Shown: positions 45,403-56,159 of the stretch, piece after piece
Layout: every line of letters begins with the position of its first letter
How positions within the stretch are numbered: position 1 is the stretch's first letter
The notes under the pieces: generated by a model
What the model saw: only the letters and a program-made list of their open reading frames with translations
Database searches by the model: none
What the model was told of the DNA's origin: nothing
DNA from: Cristatella mucedo
Taxonomy: Eukaryota; Bryozoa; Phylactolaemata; Cristatellidae
NCBI GenBank assembly: GCA_009760855.2
Contig: WPIO01000094.1
Coordinates: 808,001-868,000, forward strand
Direction of reading: 5' to 3'
DNA: 60,000 bases
Position numbers and translations under genes: made by a program

Positions 45403-45724
45403 GTTCTGTCTTCTTGTTCTGACGTCATGGCTTAGCATTTCTGCTAACGATATGAGGCCAAGCAGCCCTCCCACACACGGTTCCACGAGAGCCTGAGCTA
45501 GTTTTGAAAGCTGGCAACAGGTCAGCAAGCAAGCTCTGGTAATGGGGCATACACAAACGATCATGTCAGCAGCTATGAAATAGACCTTTCCTCTCAACCT
45601 TGACAGAGCTGCCGGGACTTCACCACTCGTGGAGGATTGAAGCCAAACGAAGGCCATCTTGGTTCACGTGCACATAGCCAGCCGACTCAGAGAGTTTTCT
45701 GAGAAAGCAGAAAACCAAGTAAAG

Positions 45725-45866
45725 AAAAAAATACTAGCTGATTTAACAGCCTTTTCTGCATAGCAACAGAAGAGTCTTGACAACTATCACCACCGCTTGC
45801 AGTGGCGATAAAGGATCGCCCACCACAAGATTCGAACCCACGACCTCGGGGCCGAGGTCGTGAAAA
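45725..45866 (-). mobile_element. SINE-C copy
   Basis: Tail (AATACTAGCTGATTTAACAG), body (GCTTGCAGTGGCGATAAAGG) and B-box region (ATTCGAACCCACGACCTCGG). The head is cut off where LINE-B begins at 45868. Confidence 0.85.
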
Positions 45867-45867
45867 G

Positions 45868-46988
45868 TATGAATTTCGTGCATTGACTGACTCATTGTCT
45901 CTTGTGGCTCATGAGCATGGCCTTACCTACATCAAGGGTCACACACTCGACCAGATTTTCTCATACAACTGCACTTTGTCATCACCAATTATTACCAAAT
46001 GCTGCTTATCTGACCACATGCAGATCTCATTCAATCTACAGTGTGTGCCCACATCCTCTCTAAAATAACCTGTGAATCGCGAAACCTCGAGACCCTTGAC
46101 ATCGATGCTGTCCGTGCGAGAATATCTGCTTCACCTCTGCTGGTCAGTCCTCCCTCCGATCTGTCATCATTGATTGATAGCTACAACACGACATTAGCTG
46201 ACACACTCGACGAGTTTGCACTTCTGAAAAAGCACACTGTGCGCCCCCACCGAGACGGCCTATGGTTTACCACAGACATTAAACTAGCGAGGTCTACTAA
46301 ACGAAAGTTTGAAAAAGCATACAAAAGATCCGGACTAACTGTCCATCGACAGGTTAAGAAGACTACTGTAGGTCGTACCAATCGATCCTAGCAAAGTCCA
46401 ACTCTAGCTTCTATAGAAACATTGTTGAATGACAGATGCACAATCCAAAAATGCTGATGTCGACCCAGATTAGCTCCTTACCTAGCCGATCGCTTCTCTC
46501 GATTCTTTGTGCAGAAGATAGACAAGATCAGGGAATCCATCCCTGCAATGAACACCTCCCCACTAGAATGCTGTTCCTTGATTCCTGGCTGCACCTCAAT
46601 GTCTGCATTTCAGGGCGTCGCTAGTGATCTAGTCCTAAAGTTCGTATCTCAATCAAAGGAGATTAGAAGTCTGCTAGACCCTTTTCCCACTGTCCTGCTC
46701 CTATGTTGAATTGATCAGCTGCTGCCATGCATAACTAACATCATTAATATGTCATTAGCATCAGGTCATGTCCCAACACCTTTCAAAAAAGCTGTAGTCA
46801 GGCAACTTCTCAAGAAAGCAACACTAGAACGAGAGAACTTATGCAACTACCACCCAGTCTCCATTCTACCATTCTTAACAAAGACACTGGAACAGGTCGT
46901 GGCAGACCAGCTGAACTCATATATCGAAACCTCACACCTTGCTAGTAAGTTCCAGTCTGGCATTAGAGCTAATAACTCCACAGAGTCA
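45868..46988 (+). mobile_element. LINE-B, longest copy: endonuclease end, linker and RT start
   Basis: The frame 45868-46068 carries the end of an AP-type endonuclease, with GHTLDQIFSYN and CLSDHMQISF, whose SDH motif is characteristic. The linker follows (YNTTLADTLDEFA, DGLWFTTDIKLARS, 46041-46391). After a deletion, the RT start (NYHPVSILPFLTK, 46749-46990) is interrupted at CAGAGTCA by another LINE-B. It continues at 47767. This placement shows LINE-B encodes endonuclease and RT, as CR1/L2/Jockey-group elements do. Confidence 0.9.
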
Positions 46989-47766
46989 ATAATAATAATA
47001 ATAATAATTCACTTGATAAAGCGCCCTCAGAGAACTTAATCTCTCTAGGCGCTTTACATTTGCTGCAAAGTGAAATGCAATTGAATGGTAAGTTAAATCA
47101 TGCTTGAAAAACAAACAAAAGGAATAACATGGTTAGTGGTGACATGCACAGGGTCAGCATGCGAATGTGGTTAGTGGCAGCATGCACAGTGTCAGCACGC
47201 ACAAGCACATCAAGGACGAATCACAGGGACCCACTAAATGCTGTCTTAAATAGGTGTGTTTTTAGGTTCCTTTTAAATGAGGTTAGGTCAGGGGATGTTC
47301 TGATGCAGGTCGGGAGGGAGTTCCAGGCTGTGGGAGCATACGAACTAAATGCACGGTGTCCAAAGGATTTAAGGTTTGTACAAGGTATTTCTAGACTGTT
47401 GGACTCCGAAAAGCAGGTGGTACGATGCTTGGCCTGATGGGGTAGTATATCTGAAAGATAGGCTAGAGCCATAGAATGAAGGGACCTAAAAGTGAGCGAC
47501 AAAACCTTGAAATTAATCCGTAGCTTGACTGGTAGCCAGTGCAGGTCGGCGAGAAGTGGAGTAATGTGGCAACTGCGAAGCTCACGACAGATAAGTCTAG
47601 CTGCCGAGTTTTGCACCAGCTGCAATCGCCTGAACGCACATGCTGGTAGGCCAGTAAGCAGTGAGTTGCAGAAGTCGAGACGGTATGTCACGAATGCATG
47701 GACCAACTTAGATGTGGTATCTTTATCTAAACAAGCCCGAATTTTAGCAATGTTATGAAGCTGAAT
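46989..47766 (-). mobile_element. LINE-B inserted in antisense inside LINE-B
   Basis: Begins with an (ATA)n run (3' end, minus sense), then the stem-loop tail, UTR and C-terminal ORF (47221-47772, 183 codons open). It ends at AAGCTGAAT. The host element rejoins with GAGCATTGCTTAGGG, matching the uninterrupted copy near 22285. Confidence 0.9.
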
Positions 47767-48711
47767 GAGCATTGCTTAGGGTATACAACGACCTACTTAG
47801 GAATGAGGACATGGGTAGAGTGTCTCTGCTTGCTTTGCTCGATCTTTCGGCAGCTTTTCATACAATCAATCACAAAGTTCTTCTAGAGCGCCTCTCATCT
47901 CGCCTGGGCATCACTGGCACCATTCTGCAGTGGTTCAGGTCCTATCTCAGTGGGAGACTCCAGAGTATTGACGTGAATGGACAAAGATCATCTGAAGTAC
48001 CTCTGAAATATGGAGTACCTCAGGGCTCCGTGCTAGGTCCGGTTCTTTTCACGGTTTACACTGTGCCTCTTGCTGATGTGACTGCCAAGCACAATCTAGG
48101 CTTTCACTTCTATGCAGATGACACTCAGTTGTACCTTTGCTTTGATCCCTCCCAGCCTTCGAGCACCTCAAACTCTCTCAACTCACTTGCTGCATGCATT
48201 GATGACATCCGCACATGGATGGCAGAAAATTTTCTAAGACTAGACGATGACAAAATTAATTTACTAGTTATGGGCAAACCCAGTGGGATTCAGAGATTGG
48301 AAAGGTTGGCTTTCAAAATTGGCTCTGCCAGCATATCTCCTGTCGAATCAGCTCGAAATCTAGGTGTCGTATTCCAAAGCGACCTCTCGCTAGACGACCA
48401 TATCAGCTCCACAGTCAAATCTGCCTATTTTCAGCTTCATAACATTGCTGAAATTCGGGCTCGTTTAGATAAGGATGCCAAGTCCAAGTTGGTCCATGCA
48501 TTCGTGACATCCCATCTCGACTTCTGCAACTCACTGCTTACTGCCCTACCAGCATGTGAGATCAGGCGATTGCAGCTGGTGCAAAACTCTGCAGCTAGGC
48601 TTGTCTGTCGTGAGCGTTGCAGTTGCCACAATACTCTACTTCTCGCCGACCTGCACTGGCTACCAGTCAAGCAAGGGATTGACTTCAAGGTTTTGTCGCT
48701 CACTTTTACGC
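47767..48711 (+). mobile_element. LINE-B continuation with the longest open frame (RT)
   Basis: An open stretch from 47772 to 48761 (329 codons) includes motif A (LLALLDLSAAFHTIN, where the second Asp position reads H-x-x-N), motif B YGVPQGSVLGPVLF, FYADDTQLYLCF, and LHWLPVKQGIDF. It is then interrupted by a SINE-D. The motif A change (FDTID to FHTIN) would harm catalysis, so it is inactive despite being open. Confidence 0.9.
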
Positions 48712-48868
48712 TGCGCTGGTTTGGTCTAGTGGTTAAGGTGCTCGCCCCGACCAAGGTCTGAATGAGGTCGTGGGCTCGAGCCCTGAGGCATATGTGAAGC
48801 GCCTGAACAGAGATTAAGTTCTCTTGGGGCTCTATATAAATGAATAATATTTATTTATATTTATTTAG
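48712..48868 (+). mobile_element. SINE-D, full length, inserted in LINE-B
   Basis: The best SINE-D copy. A box TGGTCTAGTGG and B-box region GTGGGCTCGAGCCC are typical of RNA polymerase III promoters of tRNA origin. The tail GAAGCGCCTGAACAGAGATT, AAGTTCTCTTGGGGCTCTAT, then ATTTATT repeats, closely resembles the LINE-B tail. LINE-B resumes immediately with GGTCCCTTCATTC. Possible target duplication TTTA. Confidence 0.9.
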
Positions 48869-49375
48869 GTCCCTTCATTCTATGGCTCCAGCCTATCTCT
48901 CCGATATACTCCCCCATCAGGCCAAGCATCGTACCCCCGGCTTTTCGGAATCCAACAGTCTGCAAATACCTCGTACAAACCTTACATCATTTGGAGACCT
49001 TGCATTTAGTTCATATGCTCCTAAAGCCTGGAACTCCCTCCCGACCTGCGTCAGAACATCCCCTGACCTGACCACATTTAAAAGGAACTTACAACCACAC
49101 CTATTTAGGACAGCATTTAGTGGGTCCCTGTGATTCGTCCTTTATGTGCTTATGCGTGCTGACACTGTGCATGCTGCCATTAACCACCTTTGCATGCTGA
49201 CCCTACGCATGTCACCCCTAACCATATTATTCATTTTGTTTGTTATTCAAGCATGATTTTACTTACCATTCAATTGCATTTCACTTTGCAGCAAATGTAA
49301 AGCGCCTAGAAAGAGATTAAGTTCTCTGAGGTTGCTTTATCAAGTGCATTATTATGATTATTATTAAAAGCAACC
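48869..49375 (+). mobile_element. LINE-B, 3' end of the nested copy
   Basis: C-terminal ORF (48840-49133), UTR, stem-loop tail AAAGCGCCTAGAAAGAGATT and an ATT end at 49350-49365. Confidence 0.9.
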
Positions 49376-49412
49376 ACCTTACCTAGCGAGCCATTACGGC
49401 TCACCAAGTAGC
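49366..49412 (-). mobile_element. SINE-C head fragment
   Basis: AAAGCAACCACCTTACCTAG and GCCATTACGGCTCACC match the 5' head of SINE-C in minus sense. Confidence 0.65.
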
Positions 49413-50026
49413 AGTCTGCCATTTTACGTCCCGAGAAGATCCATGCTTGGGCCACTCAAGAGTATTTGAAGTGCTTGGGAAAAGGTTTAGTTATCTTAGG
49501 GTTCTATATACTGGTTTTACCATTATTAATTCTGTTTTTGATTTGCACTGCCCTCTGGAATAAATTGGGCAATCGCAAACATATCATCTTTTTCATCACT
49601 TTCACATTAACTATACAAACTTTGACAGGTGCATAAGAAATCGCTGACGCTTCGGCAGACTTTTTTTGCAACAAGTACAACTATAGTAAGCAATAACTGT
49701 ATAGCAGAAATATAATAAGTAATAACTACCCTGATTCGTCAACAAGCAAAGCACATTCAAATCGGTCATTTCGTTGATGAAACATCTTCACTGGCTTAAT
49801 GTTGTGCAATAAATCCATTATTTCACTTTTACAGGTCTACAGATATTGCAATGGCCAGCCTCCCACATACCAACCTACCGAGCTTAACTCGGCACTGCAA
49901 GCCAACTAGGTCCCTTTTATCTACAAGGACCACCAGAATAGCTGCTTCGAGCAGCCATGTGAACAAGCTGTGTGGTAGGTCATCTGTCAATTGTGACAGG
50001 TCATGTGCTTATCGAGCTGCACTAAA

Positions 50027-50165
50027 AGAATATTAGCTGATTTACCAGCCTCATTTGCATAGTGGCAGAAGAGCCTTAACTGCTTTCCCAACAGCTTGCA
50101 GTTAGTTGGCAATAAAGGATCGACCAGGGCAGGACCTTGGTCATTGAAGAGAGCAAACACCTTAC
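50027..50165 (-). mobile_element. SINE-C, diverged copy
   Basis: ATTAGCTGATTTACCAGCCTC tail and GCAATAAAGGATCGACCAGG body are recognisable. The B box is lost. Confidence 0.7.
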
Positions 50166-50359
50166 CTCAAGGATTTCACGGCCCCTCTGGAATTCTAAAC
50201 GCAGCACACAAGCTAATTAGTAAGCTAGCTCCTTCAGCACCACTGACACAGTCTCGAAGACCTGCCGTCCAACATGAGCTTGCCCCATCCCACCCACCTC
50301 GATGGGACACGGGACCTGAGCAGTTGATGGGAGGCAGGCCCATTTAAGACAATAAAAGC

Positions 50360-50650
50360 TATTTAAAAAGAAACTAAAAACTCGTCTATTTATCACAGCC
50401 TTTAGTGGATCCCTGCGATTCGACCTTTATGTGCTTACGTGGGCTGACACAGTGCATGCCGCCACTAACCACACCTGCATGTTGACCCTGTGCATGTCAC
50501 CCTAACCATGCTATTCTTGTTGTTTATTGAGCATGCTACCACTAACCATTCGATCGTGCTTCCTTTGCAGCAAATGTAACGTGCCTAGAAAGAGATTGAG
50601 TTATCTGAGGGTTCTATACCAAATGTAGTAGTATTATTATTATTATAATT
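50360..50650 (+). mobile_element. LINE-B 3' end
   Basis: AAGAAACTAAAAACTCGTC, UTR, GTGCCTAGAAAGAGATTGAG tail and ATT repeat at 50630-50645. Closest to the 17-18 kb subfamily. Confidence 0.85.
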
Positions 50651-50894
50651 ATCAATACGAGTAGATGCATCCAAAGCAGGGCAATCAGGGTATAGACAAA
50701 ACTCAAAATAAACCTCTAGATGAAGAATAATAGTGCTAATCGATGCCTCCATGCTGTCTTTTTAATCCATTTTATTGTATCAAAATAGCAATGAATCTTG
50801 ACTCGATGTGGCAGCTATGCTATTTCAGCAGGCCCGTTGGCGCTTTGAAGGCCTGTGCATCCAACATGCACAGACACCGCAAACCTGGCATATA

Positions 50895-51060
50895 ATAATA
50901 ATAATGCACTTGATAAAGCGCCCTCAGAGAACCTAATCTCTTTCTAGGAGCTTTACATTTGCTGCAAAGGGAAATGCAATTGAATGGTAAGTAAAACCAT
51001 GCTTGAAAAACAAACAAAATGAATAATATGGTTACGAGTGAAATGCACAGGGTCAGCATG
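50895..51060 (-). mobile_element. LINE-B 3' tail
   Basis: ATAATAATAATGCACTTGAT, AAAGCGCCCTCAGAGAACC and the adjoining UTR. Confidence 0.85.
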
Positions 51061-51224
51061 GAAGGTAGGGTATGGTAGGCTGAGAAATGTAGACGAAAAC
51101 CAGGCGATGAGACATGAAATCAAAGGGTATTAAAGCACAGTTCTACGGTCTAGAATAATTATGAATTTTTGACACTATGGTCATTGCAACTCTCCAAGTA
51201 CTATCACAGTCAAGCTCTTTCACC

Positions 51225-51480
51225 ACCCCAATAAGTGTGAAGGGGTCACTCTCATAGACCCTCTTCTTTTCACTATCCATATCCTCCCTTAGGCTGATGG
51301 CATTGCCAAAAACAATCAAGGCTTTCATTTCTAAGCTGATTACACTCAGCTCTATCTATTTTTGGACCATTCTAAGCGTTGCTCGGATACTCACTTCCCT
51401 AGCAGTCTGCATCGACGACATTTGCTTACAGCCGACCAATTTCCGAGGCTTAACCATGGTAAAAGCAAACTATTATGGGA
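51225..51480 (+). mobile_element. Decayed LINE-B RT fragment
   Basis: Follows the RT from the GPLLFTIYI-like segment to the position of FYADDTQLY (here a stop and Y-for-D change) and the following ORF. Broken. Confidence 0.65.
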
Positions 51481-51489
51481 AAGCCTACA

Positions 51490-51665
51490 ATGTAGTCCCC
51501 TTATAGAACTGAATCTCTTTTTTACACTTTAAATATGCAGCAATGGAATCATGTTCAAATTGTTAGTGGTAATTAATATATAGAGTGTCAGCACACATAA
51601 GCATACAAGGAACAATTCTCGGCTCCAGCAAATGCTGTGAGGAGCAAGAGGATTTTAGGTTTCTT
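51490..51665 (-). mobile_element. LINE-B 3' end fragment
   Basis: AGAACTGAATCTCTTTTTT, GAGTGTCAGCACACATAAGC and TTTTAGGTTTCTTTTA follow the LINE-B tail and UTR in minus sense. Diverged. Confidence 0.65.
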
Positions 51666-51667
51666 TT

Positions 51668-51673
51668 ATATAC

Positions 51674-51740
<67 letters not shown>
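51668..51740. repeat. (TA)n microsatellite
   Basis: About 70 bp of TA repeats with ACATATACA at the start, abutting the 3' end of a SINE-D copy. Confidence 0.95.
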
Positions 51741-51743
<3 letters not shown>

Positions 51744-51880
51744 CATTTGTATAGCGCCCAAGGAGAACTTAATCTCTATTCAGGCACTTACCATGTGCCA
51801 GGGGGCTTGAGCCCACGACCTCGGCCAGATATTGGTCGGGGCGACCACCTTAACCACTGGGCCAAACCAGATCGGCACTC
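51741..51880 (-). mobile_element. SINE-D copy
   Basis: ATTCATTTGTATAGCGCCCA, AGAACTTAATCTCTATTCAG and the head with CACTGGGCCAAACCAGAT. Confidence 0.85.
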
Positions 51881-51889
51881 AATGTCGTC

Positions 51890-52480
51890 AAAACCTTGGG
51901 TCACCCTGAAGTTGAAAGCCCTCCTCGTCCAGATTGATTCATGTAGTATCACACCAGTGATGTCTGCCCATAATCATGACGTGCTATTCCAAGATGATTT
52001 CTCCTTAGACACTTGTCTTCACCGTCACGTCGGTGGCTAACTTAGCTGAGAAACATTAGCAAAATCGGGAACTTCGATCTAGATTTTAATCTAAGACAAG
52101 ATTATGATAGCAGAACTAACTAGCGTACATCACTGCAATTCCTTTTATCAAGGACTTCAGGCCTGCGCCCTTAATCGAATGCAAAGGTTGCAACACTCGT
52201 GCAGCTCGTATGATTTGCTTTCAAATACATAGCTGCTTATCGCACCATTTCTGTCAGACCATCACTGGCTCCCTGTCAAGAGTCTAGCCGAGTTCAAGAT
52301 TCTTTCTTTGGCTTACACGGCGTCACTTCATATGTTTCCACCAGCCTATCAATTCGATCCCTCGCTATTAATTCAGTAAGCTTGTCGAGCTCAGTCTTTT
52401 TATTAACCACAGTCGCAAAGTGGACTCCTGCTGTGCAGGCCTCTGAGTCCCTCACTGAAAACGGTGTCCCTACACTCCTG
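51890..52480 (+). mobile_element. Old LINE related to LINE-B
   Basis: Frame pieces VQIDSCSITPVMSAHNHDVL, FQDDFSLDT and DHHWLPVKSLAEFKILSLAY follow the LINE-B ORF in order but are more diverged than other copies. It probably belongs to a different subfamily or related family. Confidence 0.65.
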
Positions 52481-52485
52481 GCTGG

Positions 52486-52690
52486 TGAGCCGTGATGGCA
52501 CACTAGGTAAGGCGGTTGGTTTTCACGACCACGGTCCCGCTGTCGTGGGTTCGAATCCTACGGTGGGCGATCTTATATCGCCACTGCAAGCGGCAGTGAT
52601 AGCCTTAAAGACTCTTAAAGACTCTTCTGTCGCAATAAAAAAGAGGCTGTTAAATCAGCTAGTATTTATTTTTATTTTTTAAGGGAGATG
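52486..52690 (+). mobile_element. SINE-C, full length
   Basis: Head GGTGAGCCGTGATGGCACAC with A box TGGCACACTAGG and intact B box GGTTCGAATCC (about 52549-52559), consistent with a tRNA-derived pol III promoter. Then a body with the CCACTGCAAGCGGCAGTG stem, a small duplication (AAAGACTCTTAAAGACTCTT), and the tail GAGGCTGTTAAATCAGCTAG ending in TTTATT repeats. Confidence 0.9.
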
Positions 52691-52698
52691 ACGTCAGA

Positions 52699-52850
52699 GC
52701 CCTGCTGCCTTTGTGCCCCCTGCTGCCTTAGTGCCCCCTGCTGCCTTTGTGTCCCCTGCTGCCTTTGTGCCCCCTGCTGCCTTTGTGTCCCCTGCTGCCT
52801 TTGTGTCCACTGCTGCCTTTGTGTCCCCTGCTGCCTTCGTCTGACACTGG
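52699..52850. repeat. 18-bp minisatellite, about 8 units
   Basis: Units CTGCTGCCTTTGTGCCCC or with TGTCCC, directly after the SINE-C tail. The open frames it gives (repeating PCCLCV or QRQQGT) are products of the repeat, not evidence for a gene. Confidence 0.95.
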
Positions 52851-53274
52851 AAGCTCCTTCCTGGCACACAGGAAATCGTAGGCTAAATTATGGTCAATAA
52901 AAAATTAAATTATGTCAAAGCAACTGCTCCAGGCAACAAAGGAGGGCTAAGGCAAGCAGCTACATCTGCAGAGGAGGGGTGTGTGGCAAGGGACCTTGGC
53001 TTGGCTCGGCTCCGGTGAAAAGCAGTGCTGCTGACCGAAACATGGTCATCCAACCACAGCCTCTCAGCTTCCAGTTGGCCAGCTGTTTTTAGCATTTTAT
53101 TGAAATCGTATGGTGATCGGACCTTGATTATCAGTTACCCTTGCTCTACAGAGAACTGTCGTGTTTTCCCTGCCATGCTTTGTGTGCTCACCTTGCATGA
53201 TTTACTGCATGTTACTTAACATTGGTCATACTAATCAGTGGCCCTAAGTGCTTGCTTAAAGCGCTTGCATGTTT

Positions 53275-53740
53275 GTGCCATAGTAATAACAATTATAAAA
53301 CATGTGTATAGCACCCTCAAAAACTAAATTATTTCTATGCACTTTACATATGCTATAAAGTAAGCATGTCAATATGGTTATTGATAATGTGCACAGTTTC
53401 AGCATGCATAAGCACACAAAGAACAATTTACAAGAACCCAGCAAATAATGTAGAGGGAGGTGAGCGTTTGAGCTTCGTTTAAATGTCTAGAGTTCCAGTC
53501 TTTAGAAGCCTACGAACTAAAAGCACGGTATCCAAAATAACTGAGGTGGTTTCGAGGCGTAGCTAAACGATTAGAGTCAGAGTGGAGGTATGATTCCTAG
53601 CCTGATTGGATAGTAGTTCTGATAAATAGGCTTGAGCAAAAGAATTAAGCGACCTGTAAGTGAGAGTCAAAACTTTGAAGTCGATATGCTGCTTAGCGTA
53701 GAGCCAGCAATCATTACACCAAGCATATATAACCTTGGTT
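53275..53740 (-). mobile_element. LINE-B 3' portion, diverged
   Basis: Tail-like GTATAGCACCCTCAAAAAC, UTR words and ORF segments to about 53740 in minus sense. Confidence 0.7.
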
Positions 53741-53809
53741 ATCGTAGCAAAAAATATTAAAACGCCTCATGCACATGTTTTCAGTGCTATTAGACAAATA
53801 TGAAGTATA

Positions 53810-54000
53810 TGCCACTAACCATATTTGCATGCTGACCCTGTGCATGTCACCCCTAACCATGTTATTGTCGTTGTTTATTGAGCAAGCTACCACTAACCGT
53901 TCGACTGTGCTTCCTTAGCAGCAAATGTTAAGTGCCTAGACAGAGATTGAGTTCTCTGAGGGAGCTATATCGAATGTATTACTATTATTATTAGTGGTAG
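53810..54000 (+). mobile_element. LINE-B 3' tail
   Basis: GCATGCTGACCCTGTGCATG, AAGTGCCTAGACAGAGATTG and ATT repeats at 53980-53998. Confidence 0.85.
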
Positions 54001-54059
54001 TAGTAGTAGTATTACATCGTTTTAGTCGGAAGTAGCTTGCATATATCTTTGCCTTCGAG

Positions 54060-54130
54060 TGTACACACATACACACATAGATACAAGCACACGACCATAC
54101 ATACCTACACACATATGAACACATATACAC
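54060..54130. repeat. CA-rich simple repeat
   Basis: ACACACATACACACATAG and similar, interrupted. Confidence 0.7.
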
Positions 54131-54299
54131 AGCTGCAAATGAAACAGTTCTGGTCTCTAGAATCAATCATAGGAATCTAGCCTTACACAGCATATCCATG
54201 ATTTTCAAAGTGGCCTGGCGATTCTGTAACTTGTCCATGAAGCCGCGAACACTTGGACACATGAGAGAAACAAGTTATGTGAGCGTGTGCACCACCTAC

Positions 54300-54429
54300 C
54301 TGCAGAGTTACTTTCATGGCATACAGTCGCTGCATCTCTTTCCATTGATTGGTCGATGAGCTAACCAGGGCCGACAAGCTCTTGGGCAGAGGAGGTAGGT
54401 CTGAGAAAGGCTGAGCGGCCATCAATCTT
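54300..54429 (-). CDS. FAM89-like: FAM89-like adaptor protein, first coding exon (start codon at 54422)
   Basis: The ATG at 54422-54420 opens 41 codons. LPPLPKSLSALV and NQWKEMQRLYAMK match the conserved N-terminal LPPLPRGLSGLL and W-R-E-L-x-R-V-Y elements of FAM89 proteins. The exon ends in phase 0 at a near-perfect CAG|GTAGGT donor. Immediately upstream of the ATG is CTGTCACTCTTCCTGTTGTAG|AAGATTG, a strong acceptor only 7 nt before the start. A separate 5' UTR exon therefore lies further right, possibly in the CpG-rich region around 57.6-58.4 kb. The conserved LPPLP and tryptophan elements make the family call firm. Confidence 0.85.
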
Positions 54430-54929
54430 CTACAACAGGAAGAGTGACAGGGATCTGAAGACTGGAGGAGGCAGTTGAGAAGGGGGAGGAGGGAGCAGGA
54501 GGAGGGGGAGTTGAGAAGAAAATTCCATATCTGCTTGTACGTCTTAAGGCATCATCACTGCCTTAAAAACAGAAAAATTTGCTTTTAAATGTAACTACGG
54601 CTGCAGTACCAAACAAGAGTGAAATATATGCATGAACATTAAGTGATAACAAAATGCTATCCCAGTTAATCACCTAATCACCATGCTGCTGCCACCACTG
54701 GACTCTTGACATGTTTGCCAAAGTTTCACATATCAGATCACCTTGCTAGGCCTGCTAGTGACCGCTTTAGCATGCTGTTTTTTCTGCTATCGAAAGCTCA
54801 AAATTAATAACTAAAAGTAGCCTACGAGGCCGGCTATTACAAGTTAAGATGGGTGTATGTCAAGCACTCATCAAACAAAATATTCCTGACGATAGAGAAG
54901 CCAGTGGTCGCCTAACCCAGACAACAGTT

Positions 54930-55790
54930 GCATCAGCTCGAAATCTAGGTGTCATATTCCAAAGCGACCTCTCGTTAGACGACCACATCAGCTCCACAGT
55001 CAAATCAGCCTATTTTCAGCTTCATAACATTGCTAAAATTAGGGCTTGTTTAGATAAGGATACCACGTCCAAGTTGGTCCATGCATTCGTGACATCTCGT
55101 CTCGACTTCTGCAACTCACTGCTTACTGGCCTACCAGCATGTGCGATCAGGCGATTGCAGCTGGTGCAAAACTCTGCAGCTAGGCTTGTCTGCCGTGAGC
55201 GTCGCAGTTGCCACATTACTCCACTTCTCGCCGACCTGCACTGGTTACCAGTCAAGCAACGGATTGACTTCAAGGTTTTGTCGCTCACTTTTAGGTCTCT
55301 TCATTCTATGGCTCCAGCCTATCTTTCAGAGATACTACCCCATCAGGCAAAGCATCGTACCACTCGCTTTTCGGAATCCAACAGTCTAGAAATACCTCGT
55401 ACAAACCTTAAATCCTTTGGAGACCGTGCATTTAGCTCGTATGCTCCCACAGCCTGGAACTCCCTCCCGACCTGCATCAGAACATCCCCTGACCTGACCA
55501 CATTTAAAAGAAACTTAAAAACATTCCTATTTAGGACAGCATTTAGTGGGTCCTTGTGATTCGTCCTCGATGTGCTTATGCGTGCTGACACTGTTCATGC
55601 TGCCACTAACCACATTTGCATGCTGACCCAGTGCATGTAACCCCTAACCATGTTATTCATTTTGTTTGTTTTTCAAGCATGATTTTACTTACTATTCTAT
55701 TGCGTATCACTTTGCAGCAAATGTAAAGCGCCTAGAAAGAGATTAAGTTCTCTGAGGGCGCTTTATCAAGTGCAATATTATTATTATTAT
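54930..55790 (+). mobile_element. LINE-B 3' part with well-preserved open frame
   Basis: An open 236-codon frame (54849-55559) covers SARNLGVIFQSDLSLDDHIS to FKRNLKTFLFRTAFSGSL without a stop. It is followed by UTR, tail AAAGCGCCTAGAAAGAGATT and ATT repeats at 55775-55790. Probably among the youngest copies here, though 5' truncated. Confidence 0.9.
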
Positions 55791-55799
55791 AACAGCTGT

Positions 55800-56155
55800 G
55801 CCGTAAGCGATTGATTCTCACTATGATTCGTCTGACAAATACTTGATATGCTGCAGCAACATAAGCACATACAGCTTCCTAGCCTCTAATCCCTATAAAG
55901 CAAATATATGTACAAGAAATATGTACAAACACTATGTACAAACATATACGAACTATGTAGGAACGTACAGAAGAGGTAGATACAGTGCAGCCATGTCCAT
56001 CAGATGAGACCAGCCTGCTGCTCTATTGTGAATTCCTGTGCCCAAGCCTGACACTCACTTCCGACTGATATAAATACCCACCTTAGCCAGACGATATCTT
56101 AAGGGAGGTTAAGCACATCTTTTTCTCACTGCATTTCCTCAGTTTTTGAGAATTG
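55800..56155. other. Unassigned stretch
   Basis: Contains repeated ATGTACAA-ACTATGTA words at 55905-55965. No gene recognised. Confidence 0.4.
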
Positions 56156-56159
56156 TCCT

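Larger units (their letters stand above)
43267..54299 (-). other. Intron 1 of the FAM89-like gene (about 11 kb), filled with transposons
   Basis: From the donor at 54298-54299 (CAG|GTAGGT) to the acceptor at 43267-43268. Repeats inside are listed separately. Non-repeat stretches at 43690-44380, 44660-45240, 45410-45720, 49420-50020, 52860-53270 and 54005-54290 contain no gene I can support. A 61-codon minus frame at 52910-53095 has plausible composition but lacks splice sites. Confidence 0.7.

Noticed and set aside
52549-52559. Functional tRNA gene (A and B boxes present at SINE-C and SINE-D copies)
   Set aside because: The heads do not close into a full cloverleaf with an acceptor stem and are joined to SINE bodies and tails found in several copies.
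52672-52900. Cysteine-rich (PCCLCV)n or glutamine-rich (QRQQGT)n proteins
   Set aside because: They are translations of the 18-bp minisatellite and occur on both strands.
54849-55559. 236-aa unknown protein gene
   Set aside because: It is the C-terminal part of the LINE-B ORF followed by the LINE-B UTR and tail.
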